Shown piece after piece: positions 10,897-22,633 of a stretch of 64,000 nt of DNA. The position numbers and the translations under genes are program-made. Under the pieces are notes generated by a model, which was given only the letters and a program-made list of their open reading frames with translations, did not search any database and had not been told where the DNA came from. The first letter of the stretch is position 1. The number at the start of each line of letters is the position of its first letter. Source of the DNA: Nematostella vectensis (Eukaryota > Cnidaria > Anthozoa > Actiniaria > Edwardsiidae); the NCBI RefSeq assembly GCF_932526225.1, contig NC_064035.1, positions 21,875,969 to 21,939,968 on the forward strand, written 5' to 3'.

Positions 10897-11127
10897 GCGG
10901 CCCCGGCTAAGTTGTGTTGCGTACGAGTACTACTGTGACAAGCATCCCAAGTACACGCGGTGTCTGGACAATGGCGACAGGCGCTTCCCCTGCTCGTTGT
11001 GTGACAGGTCCTTCGACAAGCGTGACCGTGACCGTCTGCTGCACGTGCACCCACACAAGTGTCACGTGTGCAAGAAACGCTTGTCCCAGTCCTCCAGTCT
11101 GAACTGGGGGACACATGCGAGTCCATA
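10897..11127 (+). pseudogene. Damaged C2H2 zinc-finger exon (PRDM-like)
   Basis: A TTCTAG acceptor at 10891-10896 precedes a frame that contains KYTRCLDNG, then FPCSLCDRSF and HKCHVCKKRLSQSSSLN, and a GTAAAA donor follows CATAG at 11127. CxxC pairs followed by SQSSSLN are typical of tandem C2H2 zinc fingers, and the spacing and words recall PRDM-family fingers. Both fingers are faulty: the histidine spacings do not fit C-x2-C-x12-H-x3-5-H, and the HMRVH-type end lies in another frame. I read this as an exon of a DNA-binding protein that decayed by small indels, or one containing sequence errors. No companion exons were found nearby. Confidence 0.55.
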
Positions 11128-11239
11128 GGTAAAACCAAAAAAATATAATGAGTATTTGGCATCAATTGCACGTGTCTATTAACGGCTTTTCTCCAATAGC
11201 GGTGAGCGACCATATTAGTGGATACTTACATCCACTTTC

Positions 11240-11545
11240 GTAGTCTGTATATAGGGTCCATTCCAGGCCCCCGGCCGTGAGGTCGTGGCGCGTTCTGATT
11301 GGTTGGTTGAAATAGTGTGCTGTGATTAATCCGAATATATAGCGTGGATTCCAGTCCCCCCCGGCAGTGAGGTGATGGCTCGTTCTTGGCTGTTGAAAAT
11401 GGAGAGCTGTGATTGGTCAAAATATAAGGGGCGGAAGTGACGTCACGAATGGACTTTGTCCTTTGGACTTTGGCGTGGGGAGGGAAGGGGGTGGTGATTG
11501 GTGGGATTTGAGGGGGCGAAAGTGAAGTTAATAGTCCACGCATAT
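11240..11545 (-). repeat. Polinton terminal-repeat fragment
   Basis: The sequence follows the terminal inverted repeat of the main Polinton (34198-34391): GTAGTCTGTATATAGGG, GTCGTGGCGCGTTCTGATTGG, GGCGGAAGTGACGTCAC, TGGTGATTGGTGGGATTTGA. It lacks the outermost AGTAGTAAAT and contains an internal repeat of about 100 bp (a second TGGATTCCAGTCCCCC near 11344). It adjoins a truncated copy of the terminal gene at 11619-11858 in the expected order, so it is one end of a second, broken Polinton. Confidence 0.85.
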
Positions 11546-11618
11546 TTATTAATGAAATAACAATAATACAAAGGTCCATAAAGGGTACGTTAATTATAAA
11601 GTATCTATATTAGTGTTC

Positions 11619-11863
11619 TTAGTCTCTACATTGAATGTTGGAAAAGTCAATGACTGGCACTTCGAGTGCGCGTTCACCCTCTACTCGGATTCTTAACCTT
11701 AGGTCATTATGACTTGGTGTAGGTGTTGGGTTACTACCGTTAGCTTCGATGGCTTGTACTAAAGTGTGTAGTTCATTCTCATGGTCCATGATGTACCGGA
11801 AGTTGGCGTAGTATTGTAGTGAAGCAAAGACACGTGGCGCCAGTGAGGTCGATTGCATGTCGT
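11619..11863 (-). pseudogene. C-terminal fragment of the Polinton terminal acidic gene
   Basis: The 79-codon frame is homologous to the C-terminus of the 49124-49987 product. Shared strings include SLAPR-FASLQ, HNDLRL-I-VEG and VIDFSNI (AIDFSNI in the main copy). It encodes only the last quarter of that protein and is cut at about 11863 by the CAGGGGCTC terminus of another element. With the adjacent terminal repeat it documents a second Polinton copy in reversed orientation, 22 kb from the nearly complete one. Function of the protein is unknown. Confidence 0.8.
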
Positions 11864-12803
11864 CAGGGGCTCATAAGTAGGGGCAATGTTCGCCGGTATT
11901 TTAGGTCAGCAGAAGCGCGCGAAAGTTTAAAATTCAGCTTTTCCAAATGGCGGCTGTTTTGAATTATGAATCTGACAGCAGCGCTGATAAAGGCTGTGAA
12001 TCCCGTCAGGATATCGGGGAAAAATAAAACTGTGTCTGGAATCTCTTTCTTTTTCACCTGACCAATCAAAAAGGAAGAAACGATTTATTGATATAGCTTT
12101 AGATCGACTTATTGAATTATGGAAATTTAGCGAAAACGAAACAGAAGCAGCACCCATCCTGGATAGACAGGTGCACGCCTGCTCCATGATACAGGATGAG
12201 GGGAAGGCCATCCTAGAGGCGATCTATCGTCGCCTCACTGGCCGTATGTAACTTCGCCGACCATTTTATGGAGAGATGAAGCGGATGATTCCGCGGAAGA
12301 TCTTTGACATTGTTGTCTCACTTTTGCAAACCTATAGTGGTTTTGCACCACCCTTCTGCCACTATTGTTAAAAATAGGAAGGGTGCGGTAATTTCCTTCA
12401 CCACTATTCGCCTTGTAAGAGAGTTTTTCTCCCTAATGACGGGCATGCCAGGATCGGAGGTGTACAGCCAATTAAAAAGAGATACGGCAACAGGGCAAAG
12501 GGCTGGACATAAATTCTCAGTCATTGTAGATGACGATAAAGATCTTGCGTTGACTTACAAGTACAAGACCGGGGAAATAATTGTCAGCTTTCACTACGGG
12601 GAGTGGAATGTTGCCGGAGCTCCGCGGCACAACTGACCATCGGATTTTTATCGACATTTCTTGCGTTTTGTGAGTTCTTATTTTTCGTTTTTAGAACATT
12701 GTCACCACCACTTTTCAATAAACACATTCCCAAAAACCTCTATTCTACAAACCTTTCGCCCTTACGCAACTTATTCATTTCTAACCTTGTGAATACCTCT
12801 TAG
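11864..12803. mobile_element. Fragment of a larger element sharing the CAGGGGCTC terminus
   Basis: Position 11864 begins a 24-bp terminus identical to the left end of the 10221-10701 MITE. The sequence after it is different and longer. It contains weak frames on both strands, such as 12304-12636 on the plus strand, which I do not recognise. The matching right terminus is not visible, so the right border is a guess. It may be part of the autonomous relative that mobilised the MITE, but no transposase motif is visible. Confidence 0.45.
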
Positions 12804-13229
12804 GTTAATAATAGAATATTATCTTTCATTTGATGAATAAAACTTTATAAAAATAAATAAAATGCTGTGGCCCCTATATCGTGTCTTTCTTTTTATATTA
12901 ATAAAAACAAAAACAGTGATAGTAAAAGATCAATTTATTTACAAATCATAAATATTAGAATATAATACAGCTTCAAAGCTCAATGTTCATACAAATATAG
13001 AGTTGTGACTAATTCTCCCTTTGATATTTACATTACACTAGTGTACGGGAAGTTTAGAGGAGATGTGTGGGAAATAAGTTCTATAAGTGTTAACTCCCAC
13101 CACATATTTTATCTATTGGCGCCCCATCCCTTCAGGTCAGCGCCCCTTCTGGAGAAGTTATAATAAATATCCAAATTACGAGCCCACTTCTAGTTTCTTT
13201 TGCGGCAAACTATTTGGTGAGTAGGTTTG
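12804..13229. other. AT-rich spacer before satellite
   Basis: No coding frame or structured element is visible; the sequence is AT-rich and leads into the first diverged satellite monomers near 13230. Confidence 0.5.
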
Positions 13230-16200
13230 CAACTTATATCACTAAATGTAAACAAATACTGACTGCAGCTGCTGTTTATTATACTGTTTGACAGATAGAA
13301 GATATATAAGTTATCAAAATGTAAACAAACACAGCAACTGACTAATGCTACTGATTACTATACTGTTTGACAGATAGAAGATATATAAGTTATCAAAATG
13401 TAAACAAACACAGCAACTGACTAATGCTACTGTTTACTATACTGTTTGACAGCTAGAAGATATATAAGTTATCAAAATGTAAACAAACACAGCACCTGAC
13501 TAATGCTACTGTTTACTATACTGTTTGACAGATAGAAGATATATAAGTTATCAAAATGTAAACAAACACAGCACCTGACTAATGCTACTGATTACTATAC
13601 TGTTTGACAGATAGAAGATATATAAGTTATCAAAAAGTAAACAAACACAGCAACTGACTAATGCTACTGATCACTATACTGTTTGACAGATAGAAGATAT
13701 ATAAGTTATCAAAAAGTAAACAAACACAGCACCTGACTAATGCTACTGTTTACTATACTGTTTGACGGCTAGAAGATATATAAGTTACCAAAATGTAAAC
13801 AAACACAGCAACTGACTTATGCTACTGTTTACTATACTGTTTGACAGATAGAAAATATATAAGTTATCAAAATGTAAACAAACACAGCAACTGACTAATG
13901 CTACTGTTTACTATACTGTTTGACAGATAGAAGATATATAAGTTATCAAAAAGTAAACAAACACAGCAACTGACTTATGCTACTGTTTACTATACTGTTT
14001 GACAGATAGAAAATATATAAGTTATCAAAATGTAAACAAACACAGCAACTGACTAATGCTACTGTTTACTATACTGTTTGACAGCTAGAAGATATATAAG
14101 TTATCAAAATGTAAACAAACACAGCACCTGACTAATGCTACTGATTACTATACTGTTTGACGGCTAGAAGATATATAAGTTATCAAAATGTAAACAAACA
14201 CAGCAACTGGCTAATGCTACTGATTACTATACTGTTTGACAGATAGAAGATATATAAGTTATCAAAATGTAAACAAACACAGCAACTGACTAATGCTACT
14301 GTTTACTATACTGTTTGACAGATAGAAGATATATAAGTTATCAAAAAGTAAACAAACACAGCAACTGACTAATGCTACTGATCACTATACTGTTTGACAG
14401 ATAGAAGATATATAAGTTATCAAAAAGTAAACAAACACAGCACCTGACTAATGCTACTGTTTACTATACTGTTTGACGGCTAGAAGATATATAAGTTACC
14501 AAAATGTAAACAAACACAGCAACTGACTTATGCTACTGTTTACTATACTGTTTGACAGATAGAAAATATATAAGTTATCAAAATGTAAACAAACACAGCA
14601 ACTGACTAATGCTACTGTTTACTATACTGTTTGACAGATAGAAGATATATAAGTTATCAAAAAGTAAACAAACACAGCAACTGACTTATGCTACTGTTTA
14701 CTATACTGTTTGACAGATAGAAAATATATAAGTTATCAAAATGTAAACAAACACAGCAACTGACTAATGCTACTGTTTACTATACTGTTTGACAGCTAGA
14801 AGATATATAAGTTATCAAAATGTAAACAAACACAGCACCTGACTAATGCTACTGATTACTATACTGTTTGACGGCTAGAAGATATATAAGTTATCAAAAT
14901 GTAAACAAACACAGCAACTGGCTAATGCTACTGATTACTATACTGTTTGACAGATAGAAGATATATAAGTTATCAAAATGTAAACAAACACAGCAACTGA
15001 CTAATGCTACTGTTTACTATACTGTTTGACAGATAGAAGATATATAAGTTATCAAAATGTAAACAAACACAGCAACTGACTAATGCTACTGTTTACTATA
15101 CTGTTTGACAGCTAGAAGATATATAAGTTATCAAAAAGTAAACAAACACAGCACCTGACTAATGCTAATGTTTACTATACTGTTTGACGGCTAGAAGATA
15201 TATAAGTTATCAAAAGGTAAACAAACACAGCACCTGACTAATGCTACTGTTTACTATACTGTTTGACGGCTAGAAGATATATAAGTTATCAAAAAGTAAA
15301 CAAACACAGCACCTGACTAATGCTACTGTTTACTATACTGTTTGACAGCTAGAAGATATATAAGTTATCAAAATGTAAACAAACACAGAAACTGACTAAT
15401 GCTACTGTTTACTATACTGTTTGACAGATAGAAGATATATAAGTTATCAAAATGTAAACAAACACAGCAACTGACTAATGCTACTGTTTACTATACTGTT
15501 TGACAGATAGAAGATATATAAGTTATCAAAAAGTAAACAAACACAGCACCTGACTAATGCTACTGTTTACTATACTGTTTGACAGATAGAAGATATATAA
15601 GTTATCAAAATGTAAACAAACACAGCACCTGACTAATGCTACTGTTTACTATACTGTTTGACGGCTAGAAGATATATAAGTTATCAAAATGTAAACAAAC
15701 ACAGCAACTGACTAATGCTACTGATTACTATACTGTTTGACAGCTAGAAGATATATAAGTTATTAAAATGTAAACAAACACAGCAACTGACTAATGCTAC
15801 TGTTTACTATACTGTTTGACGGATAGAAGATATATAAGTTATCAAAATGTAAACAAACACAGCACCTGACTAATGCTACTGTTTACTATACTGTTTGACG
15901 GCTAGAAGATATATAAGTTATCAAAATGTAAACAAACACAGCAACTGACTAATGCTACTGTTTACTATACTGTTTGACGGCTAGAAGATATATAAGTTAT
16001 CAAAATGTAAACAAACACAGCAACTGACTAATGCTACTGTTTACTATACTGTTTGACGGCTAGAAGATATATAAGTTATCAAAATGTAAACAAACACAGC
16101 AACTGACTAATGCTACTGATTACTATACTGTTTGACAGCTAGAAGATATATAAGATATCAAAAAGTAAACAAACACAGCACCTGACTAATGCTACTGTTT

Positions 16201-16870
16201 ACTATACTGTTTGACAGCTAGAAGATATATTATAAGTTATCAAAAAGTAAACAAACACAGCACCTGACTAATGCTACTGATTACTATACTGTTTGACAGC
16301 TAGAAGATATATAAGATATCAAAAAGTAAACAAACACAGCAACTGACTAATGTTACTGATTACTATACTGTTTGACAGCAAGAAGATATATAAGTTATCA
16401 AAAAGTAAACAAACACAGCACCTGACTAATGCTACTGTTTACTATACTGTTTGACAGATAGAAGATATATAAGTTATCAAAATGTAAACAAACACAGCAA
16501 CTGACTAATGCTACTGATTACTATACTGTTTGACAGCTAGAAGATATATAAGATATCAAAAAGTAAACAAACACAGCAACTGACTAATGCTACTGTTTAC
16601 TATACTGCTTGACGGCTAGAAGATATATAAGTTATCAAAATGTAAACAAACACAGCACCTGACTAATGCTACTGTTTACTATACTGTTTGACGGATAGAA
16701 GATATATGAGTTATCAAAATGTAAACAAACACAGCACCTGACTAATGCTAATGTTTACTATACTGTTTGACAGATAGAAGATATATAAGTTATCAAAAAG
16801 TAAACAAACACAGCAATCAAGTTGTGCTGCTGTTTACTATACTGTTTGACAGAAGGTAAATAGATTACCG
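13230..16870. repeat. 79-bp tandem satellite, about 46 copies
   Basis: A 79-bp monomer is repeated head to tail. Its core words are GTAAACAAACACAGC, CTGACTAATGCTACTG, TACTATACTGTTTGACAG and AGAAGATATATAAGTTATC. Variation is concentrated at a few positions: AATGTAAAC versus AAAGTAAAC, CAACTG versus CACCTG, AGATAG versus AGCTAG or GGCTAG, TGTTTACTA versus TGATTACTA. A variant ATCACTATACTG at 13670 recurs at 14381, exactly nine monomers (711 bp) later with matching neighbours, so a nine-mer block has been duplicated. First and last monomers are diverged. No gene lies inside. Confidence 0.95.
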
Positions 16871-17138
16871 AGATTTACTACATTTTATATACAAAGTCAA
16901 AATGCTTGAAAACCAGCAACAAACTTGTGCTGCTTTTTCCAATAGAGCTAAGTACAGACCTGCCCTCAATCTATATACAAGAAAGCCAGGCTTTCTAAAT
17001 GGTTCCCAGCGATAACTATTATAATATATTATATGGAGTAAAAAAGAAAAGAACTATATGTATATTGTCTATTTGAACATAACTAATATAATAATAATAA
17101 TATATTGTTAAGAAATAATAATAATATATTGTGAAGAA

Positions 17139-17139
<1 letters not shown>

Positions 17140-17236
<97 letters not shown>
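17140..17236. repeat. (AAT)n microsatellite
   Basis: An almost pure run of AAT/ATA triplets, with less regular AT-rich copies from about 17086. Long leucine- or isoleucine-rich frames here are artefacts of the repeat. Confidence 0.95.
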
Positions 17237-17588
17237 TGTTGTGGAGAAATGCTTTTAGCAACATGCACACCCCATTCTAAAGTCAGTGGTTAAAGTTGTT
17301 CTTACTGCAAATAAACAAGACAATAGTCTGATTCGATAGATATGACTTACTACAGGTTGAAAACTCTTTCATCGCCAGCACAAACAAGCAATACTTGCAT
17401 ACATTAGAGCCGATTAACATGTTTCAGATGGGTTGACAAGCAAATAAACAGTAAACAGATTCCAAGAATTCTTATCATTTATAAGCATGGAGACAATTTG
17501 AAGACACATCAGAAACAATACAATAAAAAACAGCAATGCAAACAAATTAAATTAAAGATTTACAATAGAAAGTATCCCTTTTATGGAT

Positions 17589-17672
17589 TGTAATGTTTGT
17601 CGGTATAGGATTGCCGAGAAACAAGACGATTCTTCTAAGAACTCTGAACTTTTTAATAGACCGAAGCCATAT
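17589..17672 (-). mobile_element. Solo fragment of the gypsy LTR seen at 27380
   Basis: About 84 bp starting TGTAATGTTTGTCGGTAT and ending GACCGAAGCCATAT matches the first 84 bp of the LTR at 27380-27600 with few differences, then diverges abruptly. It is a truncated solo LTR of the same family. Confidence 0.85.
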
Positions 17673-19880
17673 CAGTCTACGGAACAGATGCTTATTTGCA
17701 TAAGCCACTGTCCGGCGTCCTCGATTCCATGCGACGACATTTTAAGTCATCGTTTCACAGGGATGAGTTAACTTATCAAGCTTTCTACCTAGCTCAATGA
17801 TAATAAACCCAACCCTGTACTTGAGCACAAACTTTGAAACATTTCAAAATTTAACGTGAGCAATTTTTCTAGCCGAATTCTTTTAAATTTTTTTCAGGAA
17901 ACGCACTAAAAATATAGATATGGTGGAAGAGAGCTTCTGAGGAGAAATGCGACCGAACAGTGCATTTGGGGGGTTCAGTTAGTAGGCTGTTTTACTCAAA
18001 GTTTCTAAGCTGATCGCCAAACTTTTTAAATCATTCACATTAACATGATCATTTCTTAGAAATCTTGAAGATCGGACGTATTTGGTTCTTGCCTTCATTA
18101 AAATTTATCGCATTATTGTTCGCAACAACACAACAATTTCAATGGCACATTACGCCTTTCTGGTCGTTCAAAACTTCTATTTAAAATTATAAAATTAATT
18201 GTCATTGATGACCTCTTAGTTGGCTCACGGGGGTTTACTTTTGAGCTAGCATACGGTTGATGTAACAAAGGCTGTCTGATTTGCAACCATAGCTAAAAAT
18301 GGGTCTTCTACCTTTTTTTTCACTAACCTTTTTGAAGCAATGCAACATGCACTGCGTGGTTTAAATTAATTTTTAAACAAGAGGACTCTCTCGATTTTAA
18401 CCGTTTCAACCTCACAAATTAGGGACTATGGGTCACATGACAGTTTGATGACTCTTGTCATAGAGAATCTATTTTGCAAGTATTTTTTTTTTTTGGTTGA
18501 TATCAATCATTGGTCATATGTTTACATTTTGATTCGATTGAATCGCTTTGCTTAAAAGCTGGTAAATCAACTTTCATAAATGAAACAGCCTACACTATCA
18601 TATAAATGGCATTTCCCTCCTTCAGCCGGAGTACCAAATGTTTCTAGCTTCAAAGAGGCTTAAGAGGTATCTTTCGCTGATTTTCTACCCTCTCTACCGG
18701 TGTCTTGCCCCCATGATAATGCGAAGAGGAAATTTACAATAAAAATCATGCTCGACTTATTAGCATAAAATCTCTAGGACGTGAATAAAATTATATTTTG
18801 AGCGTTTTATTCGTTTTCATTTTCTAAATTGTGCCTCATCCTAAAGAGTAATGTTCACGCATAATAACAAAATTTTATTTAGTCCAAATAAACAAAATTT
18901 TGGAGAAAAAAGAGGGAAGTTTATTTTTAACGCAGTTGCCATGCTGGAATGCACGGTCACTTGTTCATTTCATTTTTGCTATTTACGCACGCTTCTACGG
19001 CTAGAACAAAGATTTAGTCGAGACTGCACGGCTGTTTCGCGGCACGATTACAGTTTGAGCATGCCCAGTTCGTTTCCCATCAGCGGGCGCAAGATGTATA
19101 AGTGCGTGGATTTTTTACGAATTCAACGTCATTTTGGAAGGGCGCTAAAGTCTAGCTCCATGTACCGATCGTTATAAAACTCAAACGCCTACCTGAAGGG
19201 TCTGGGCATGCAATTACAACTTCTTTTTATATCCAAAAGCTCTTTGAATATGAAATCGGCACAGTTATTATTTGGTACCGATTTATTATTGGCAAGATTT
19301 AATCACGTGTAGAATGTCAACCGAAGTTTTCCCAAGAACCTCGTGCGAAGTGTTGGAATTTTCACGTATTCCCAGGAGATCTTAGAATAAATTTACAGCT
19401 GGCCAATGGTTGAATTTAGATATAGGTGAGTTTGAAGTTGTTGTAATTTTAGTAAATCGCTTGCATGTCGATTTCAATCGTATACGAATACAAAGCGTTT
19501 GTATTTTATTTTCCTCGAAAATATGAAGTTTTAAGGCTGGTTTCCTATATCAATCTTTGAACGGGAGTTAGAGGAGTGAAGCAAGCCTTATTGACAGCTT
19601 TACTTGTTTAAAAAATGAGTTATTTACGTTCGATATCTATTTGAGTGTCCACTCAATCAGGGAGAATAAGGGTTTCCTATTTTGCATCTAAATAAGCTTG
19701 AATACTTATTTAAGTATATTTACAAACTATATTTCCCGTGTGTCTTTCTACACTTTTTATGTATGGTTGCCAATCGACAAAATCAGGGTTTGAATTAAGG
19801 AATTGTCTTATAATAAAAACACAGATTATTTCAATAGCTCAATGACTTATTAGTCTCTTGCTTTACCGATGTCTCCTTTG
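17673..19880. other. Long AT-rich stretch without recognised genes
   Basis: Only short frames occur, the longest being 108 codons at 18851-19177, and none shows a domain, signal peptide or splice context that I trust. No inverted ends or tandem units were seen apart from the short repeats that close the neighbouring retrotransposon near 19889. Confidence 0.4.
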
Positions 19881-19888
19881 AATAAATC

Positions 19889-22079
19889 AATACATACATA
19901 CATACATACATACATAAACTTTATTTAAGTGTCAAAAGTGTTTAGCTAAAAAAAGCTAATTGTGGACACTATAAAAAATAAATAGTCAGATAATTAATAA
20001 ATAATATGATTTAGAATCTAATCTAGCTATATTTAAAATATTAAAAATATTATAGAGAACTATACGTATTATACATATTAATATAATATATTATATACAC
20101 AAACACTATATAGACGAACTATCACAGGCGTAGATACAAGTAAACAGACATGTGTATACAAATAGACACAAGAACAAACAAACAAACAAACAAGCAACAT
20201 ATAAATAAATTACAAAACAAATTAATATAAAAATATGATACAAGGGTGGTGCACACTCCTCATGTGCCCGACCGCCAGACAGCACACGGGACCACCCCAC
20301 GTGCCCACCCCACTAGGATGAGCATGCGATGCAGTCACATGCGCCATCCAGCAGGCCAAGCACATCAAGAGTGCGCACTCCCGTCCTAAAAGCCTGTAGG
20401 CTGGTCTTATTACGAAGTTCCTGACTTATTTTACCCCAAATATAGGGGCCTAGAAACCTTATGCTGTGTCTACCATATGTGATTGTATTAAATCTTGGAA
20501 CAGGAAAATCGCTCCTCAAGTTGTAACTCCTGTCTTGCTGAAAAAATATACTTTGAATATGCTCAGGAGCTAGGGAATTTCTAACTTTGTACATTAATAT
20601 AAGAATGTCTTGTAATCTTCTATTCTCTAAGCTTGACAATCGCCCTCTCCTTAAAAGTTCAGCATAAGTGTCAGTTCTGTTATTAAATATTGCGCGTAGA
20701 GCCCTCTCTTGGACTCTCTCTAACTTTCTAGCATCAGCAGCTTTACAAAAGTGCCATACCGTGTGACAATATGTGAGATTGGGTAAAATTGCTGATTTAT
20801 AAAGTTGTAATTTGGCGTCTACTGGGATTAGATTTCTAAGCCTTACCAACACACCAACTTTTTGGCTTGCTTTCTTACATATTTCACTGATATGAAGACT
20901 AAAGTTCAGCTTATCGTCAAGAGTCACTCCTAGCAGTTTCATTTCAGTAGACGATTTAATTATTTCTTCATCAATCTTAACCTGTATAGATAGGTTGTCT
21001 TTATTTCTATTTTTTCTGCCTAGCAACATCAAGCTATATTTATCATAGTTCCCTTTGAGGAAATTATCTTTATACCATTGTGATATCTTATGTCCTTCTT
21101 CGTTCAAAATTTGTTCCACGCACTCAGCTGTTCCCCCTTTTACATAGAGCTGATGGTCATCAGCATACATTGACAAGCTAGCTGTTTTAACTTCAAATGT
21201 CATGTCATTTTGGAAGATATTCCATAATAATGGTCCAAATGACGACCCTTGAGGACATCCCCTTACTGCATCCTTCCAGACACTGGTGACTCCATTAAGT
21301 TTGACCCTGTTTTGACGGTTGGTGAAGTATGATCTCATCAAGTGTAATGACTGCTCAGAAAAGCCATATGCCTTGAGCTTATTTACCATGAGTGCTGGGT
21401 GTAAGGAGTCAAATGCTTTACTCATATCTGTTGAGAGTATTCCAATAAACTGTTTGGAATCGACAGCTAGCTTCCAGTCTTCTGTGAGTTTTAGCAGAGT
21501 GGTTTCACAGCTATGCTTCTTCCTATATGCCGACAAGCAAGGATCAAGCTTGGGATCAAAATGATTATTTACTTGTGTACTCATCATTGACTCATATACC
21601 TTATCTACTATGCATAGTAATGTTATTGGACGGTAGTTTTTTCTCTCAAGACGGTCATCCTTTTTGTAAACAGGGTTCCATTCCCCTTTCTTCCATGCTT
21701 CTGGCCATTCTCCTTTCCTGATACACTCATTATAGAGACCCGTTAGGGAGTCTGCTATACCTCTTGATGCTAGTTTTAACAATCTGGGAGTAATGGAGTC
21801 ATAGCCAGAGGCCTTTCTGACATTTAGCTTCTCGAGAAATGACTGAACTGAATTTGTGCTGAGCTGTTGAAAACAGAAATTTGAGTTGTTGCTCTTATTT
21901 GCATCATAGATATTCTTAAGACTTGGATGACTGGACAAATCCTCTTCCGTCAGACTGTTGACATTTGGTCCACCAATCTCATTAGCCATGGTGGAAAAGT
22001 AGTCTACCAGAACGTTTGCTACCTTTTCCTGGTCTTTCTCAATTTTTCCATCTGTTCTGATGTTGATCTCACATACCAA
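19889..22079 (-). mobile_element. 5'-truncated non-LTR retrotransposon with TACA tail
   Basis: The element is read on the minus strand. It has a 588-codon reverse-transcriptase frame (20313-22079), about 400 bp of AT-rich 3' untranslated sequence, and a tail of tandem TACA units at 19889-19915. A short simple-repeat tail and 5' truncation before the endonuclease fit target-primed reverse transcription by CR1/L2/Rex-like elements. The open frame without interruption suggests a fairly recent insertion. Confidence 0.8.
20313..22079 (-). CDS. Non-LTR retrotransposon reverse transcriptase (endonuclease missing)
   Basis: The 588-residue product is an RNA-dependent DNA polymerase of a non-LTR retrotransposon. 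Visible landmarks in order are KASGYDSITPRLLK near residue 90, KNYRPITLLCIVDKVYE near 148, the motif A segment STDMSKAFDSLHPALM near 220, GCPQGSSFGPLLWN near 280, the catalytic MYADDHQLY near 305, and VKIDEEII...LLGVTLDDKLNF near 370-390. The C-terminal part contains VQERALRAIFNN and a GPYIWGKISQELRN segment common to CR1/L2/Jockey-like proteins. The usual N-terminal apurinic-type endonuclease is absent, so the original ORF2 is truncated; the ATG at 22079 is merely the first in frame. No internal stop occurs, unlike most other element genes here. Confidence 0.85.
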   Translation of the reverse strand: MVCEINIRTDGKIEKDQEKVANVLVDYFSTMANEIGGPNVNSLTEEDLSSHPSLKNIYDANKSNNSNFCFQQLSTNSVQSFLEKLNVRKASGYDSITPRLLKLASRGIADSLTGLYNECIRKGEWPEAWKKGEWNPVYKKDDRLERKNYRPITLLCIVDKVYESMMSTQVNNHFDPKLDPCLSAYRKKHSCETTLLKLTEDWKLAVDSKQFIGILSTDMSKAFDSLHPALMVNKLKAYGFSEQSLHLMRSYFTNRQNRVKLNGVTSVWKDAVRGCPQGSSFGPLLWNIFQNDMTFEVKTASLSMYADDHQLYVKGGTAECVEQILNEEGHKISQWYKDNFLKGNYDKYSLMLLGRKNRNKDNLSIQVKIDEEIIKSSTEMKLLGVTLDDKLNFSLHISEICKKASQKVGVLVRLRNLIPVDAKLQLYKSAILPNLTYCHTVWHFCKAADARKLERVQERALRAIFNNRTDTYAELLRRGRLSSLENRRLQDILILMYKVRNSLAPEHIQSIFFQQDRSYNLRSDFPVPRFNTITYGRHSIRFLGPYIWGKISQELRNKTSLQAFRTGVRTLDVLGLLDGACDCIACSS

Positions 22080-22336
22080 TATTATTTGATTGTGTATTCC
22101 AGGAAATATCCATTACTTCCCTATGGAGATAATTTCTCAGAGATCTTTCATGAATCATGAAAAACGGAAAAATCCCAGTCTTTTTACACTCGAAAAAAAG
22201 GAAAAGAAGTGATACAAGCATTTTTGTGGGGATGCCAGGCTTGAGTCCCCTAATCGGTCAAAAAACTCAGCCCAGGATGAAATTCATCATGTTATTGGCC
22301 TGTTAGATTCTGCCATAGAGAAGGTTGCCTAGATGG

Positions 22337-22633
22337 CTAGACCGTCTTCCTCCTCTTGATTTGAGGGATGCGCTGGCTGGTGGTAGGGTGGACTTTAACC
22401 AGGTGGGCCAGGTGGGCCGTGCAAAGAAAGAGGTTCTCCAGGTCGTCATGGACGGAGTTATAAGCTCTCTTAATGGAGTTGAACTGCTTATGGATGGACT
22501 CCGCTCCATGCTCCCCCAAAAATCCGAGCCCAAGACCAAGGAAGTGCATCTTTGGGGTTATGGTCACATCTGGCAGATGAAGTCTGTACGCCTTAAGAAA
22601 CTCTGATACCTGGCATTCTAAGATAAGAAACAA
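22337..22633 (-). pseudogene. C-terminal exon of a RAG1-N-like transposon gene
   Basis: The minus-strand frame contains LPDVTITPKMHFLG, then GFLGEHGAESIHKQFNSI and ends in a basic KRRKTV tail. The EHGAESIHKxFN signature is one I associate with a multicopy family in cnidarian genomes that also carries a RAG1-like RING at its N-terminus. The RING piece (23663-23953) and a linker piece (about 23275-23465) lie upstream on the same strand, in the right order. Function is unknown; the family is likely transposon-encoded. The pieces are in different frames or exons and a TAG interrupts the linker, so this copy is probably dead. Confidence 0.5.

Noticed and set aside
13230..16870. CRISPR-like array
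   Set aside because: The 79-bp units are contiguous and nearly identical with no unique spacers, so this is satellite DNA.
17019..17270. Poly-leucine and poly-isoleucine open frames
   Set aside because: They are translations of an (AAT)n microsatellite.
18851..19177. 108-codon frame as a gene
   Set aside because: No motif, splice or promoter support in an AT-rich stretch.
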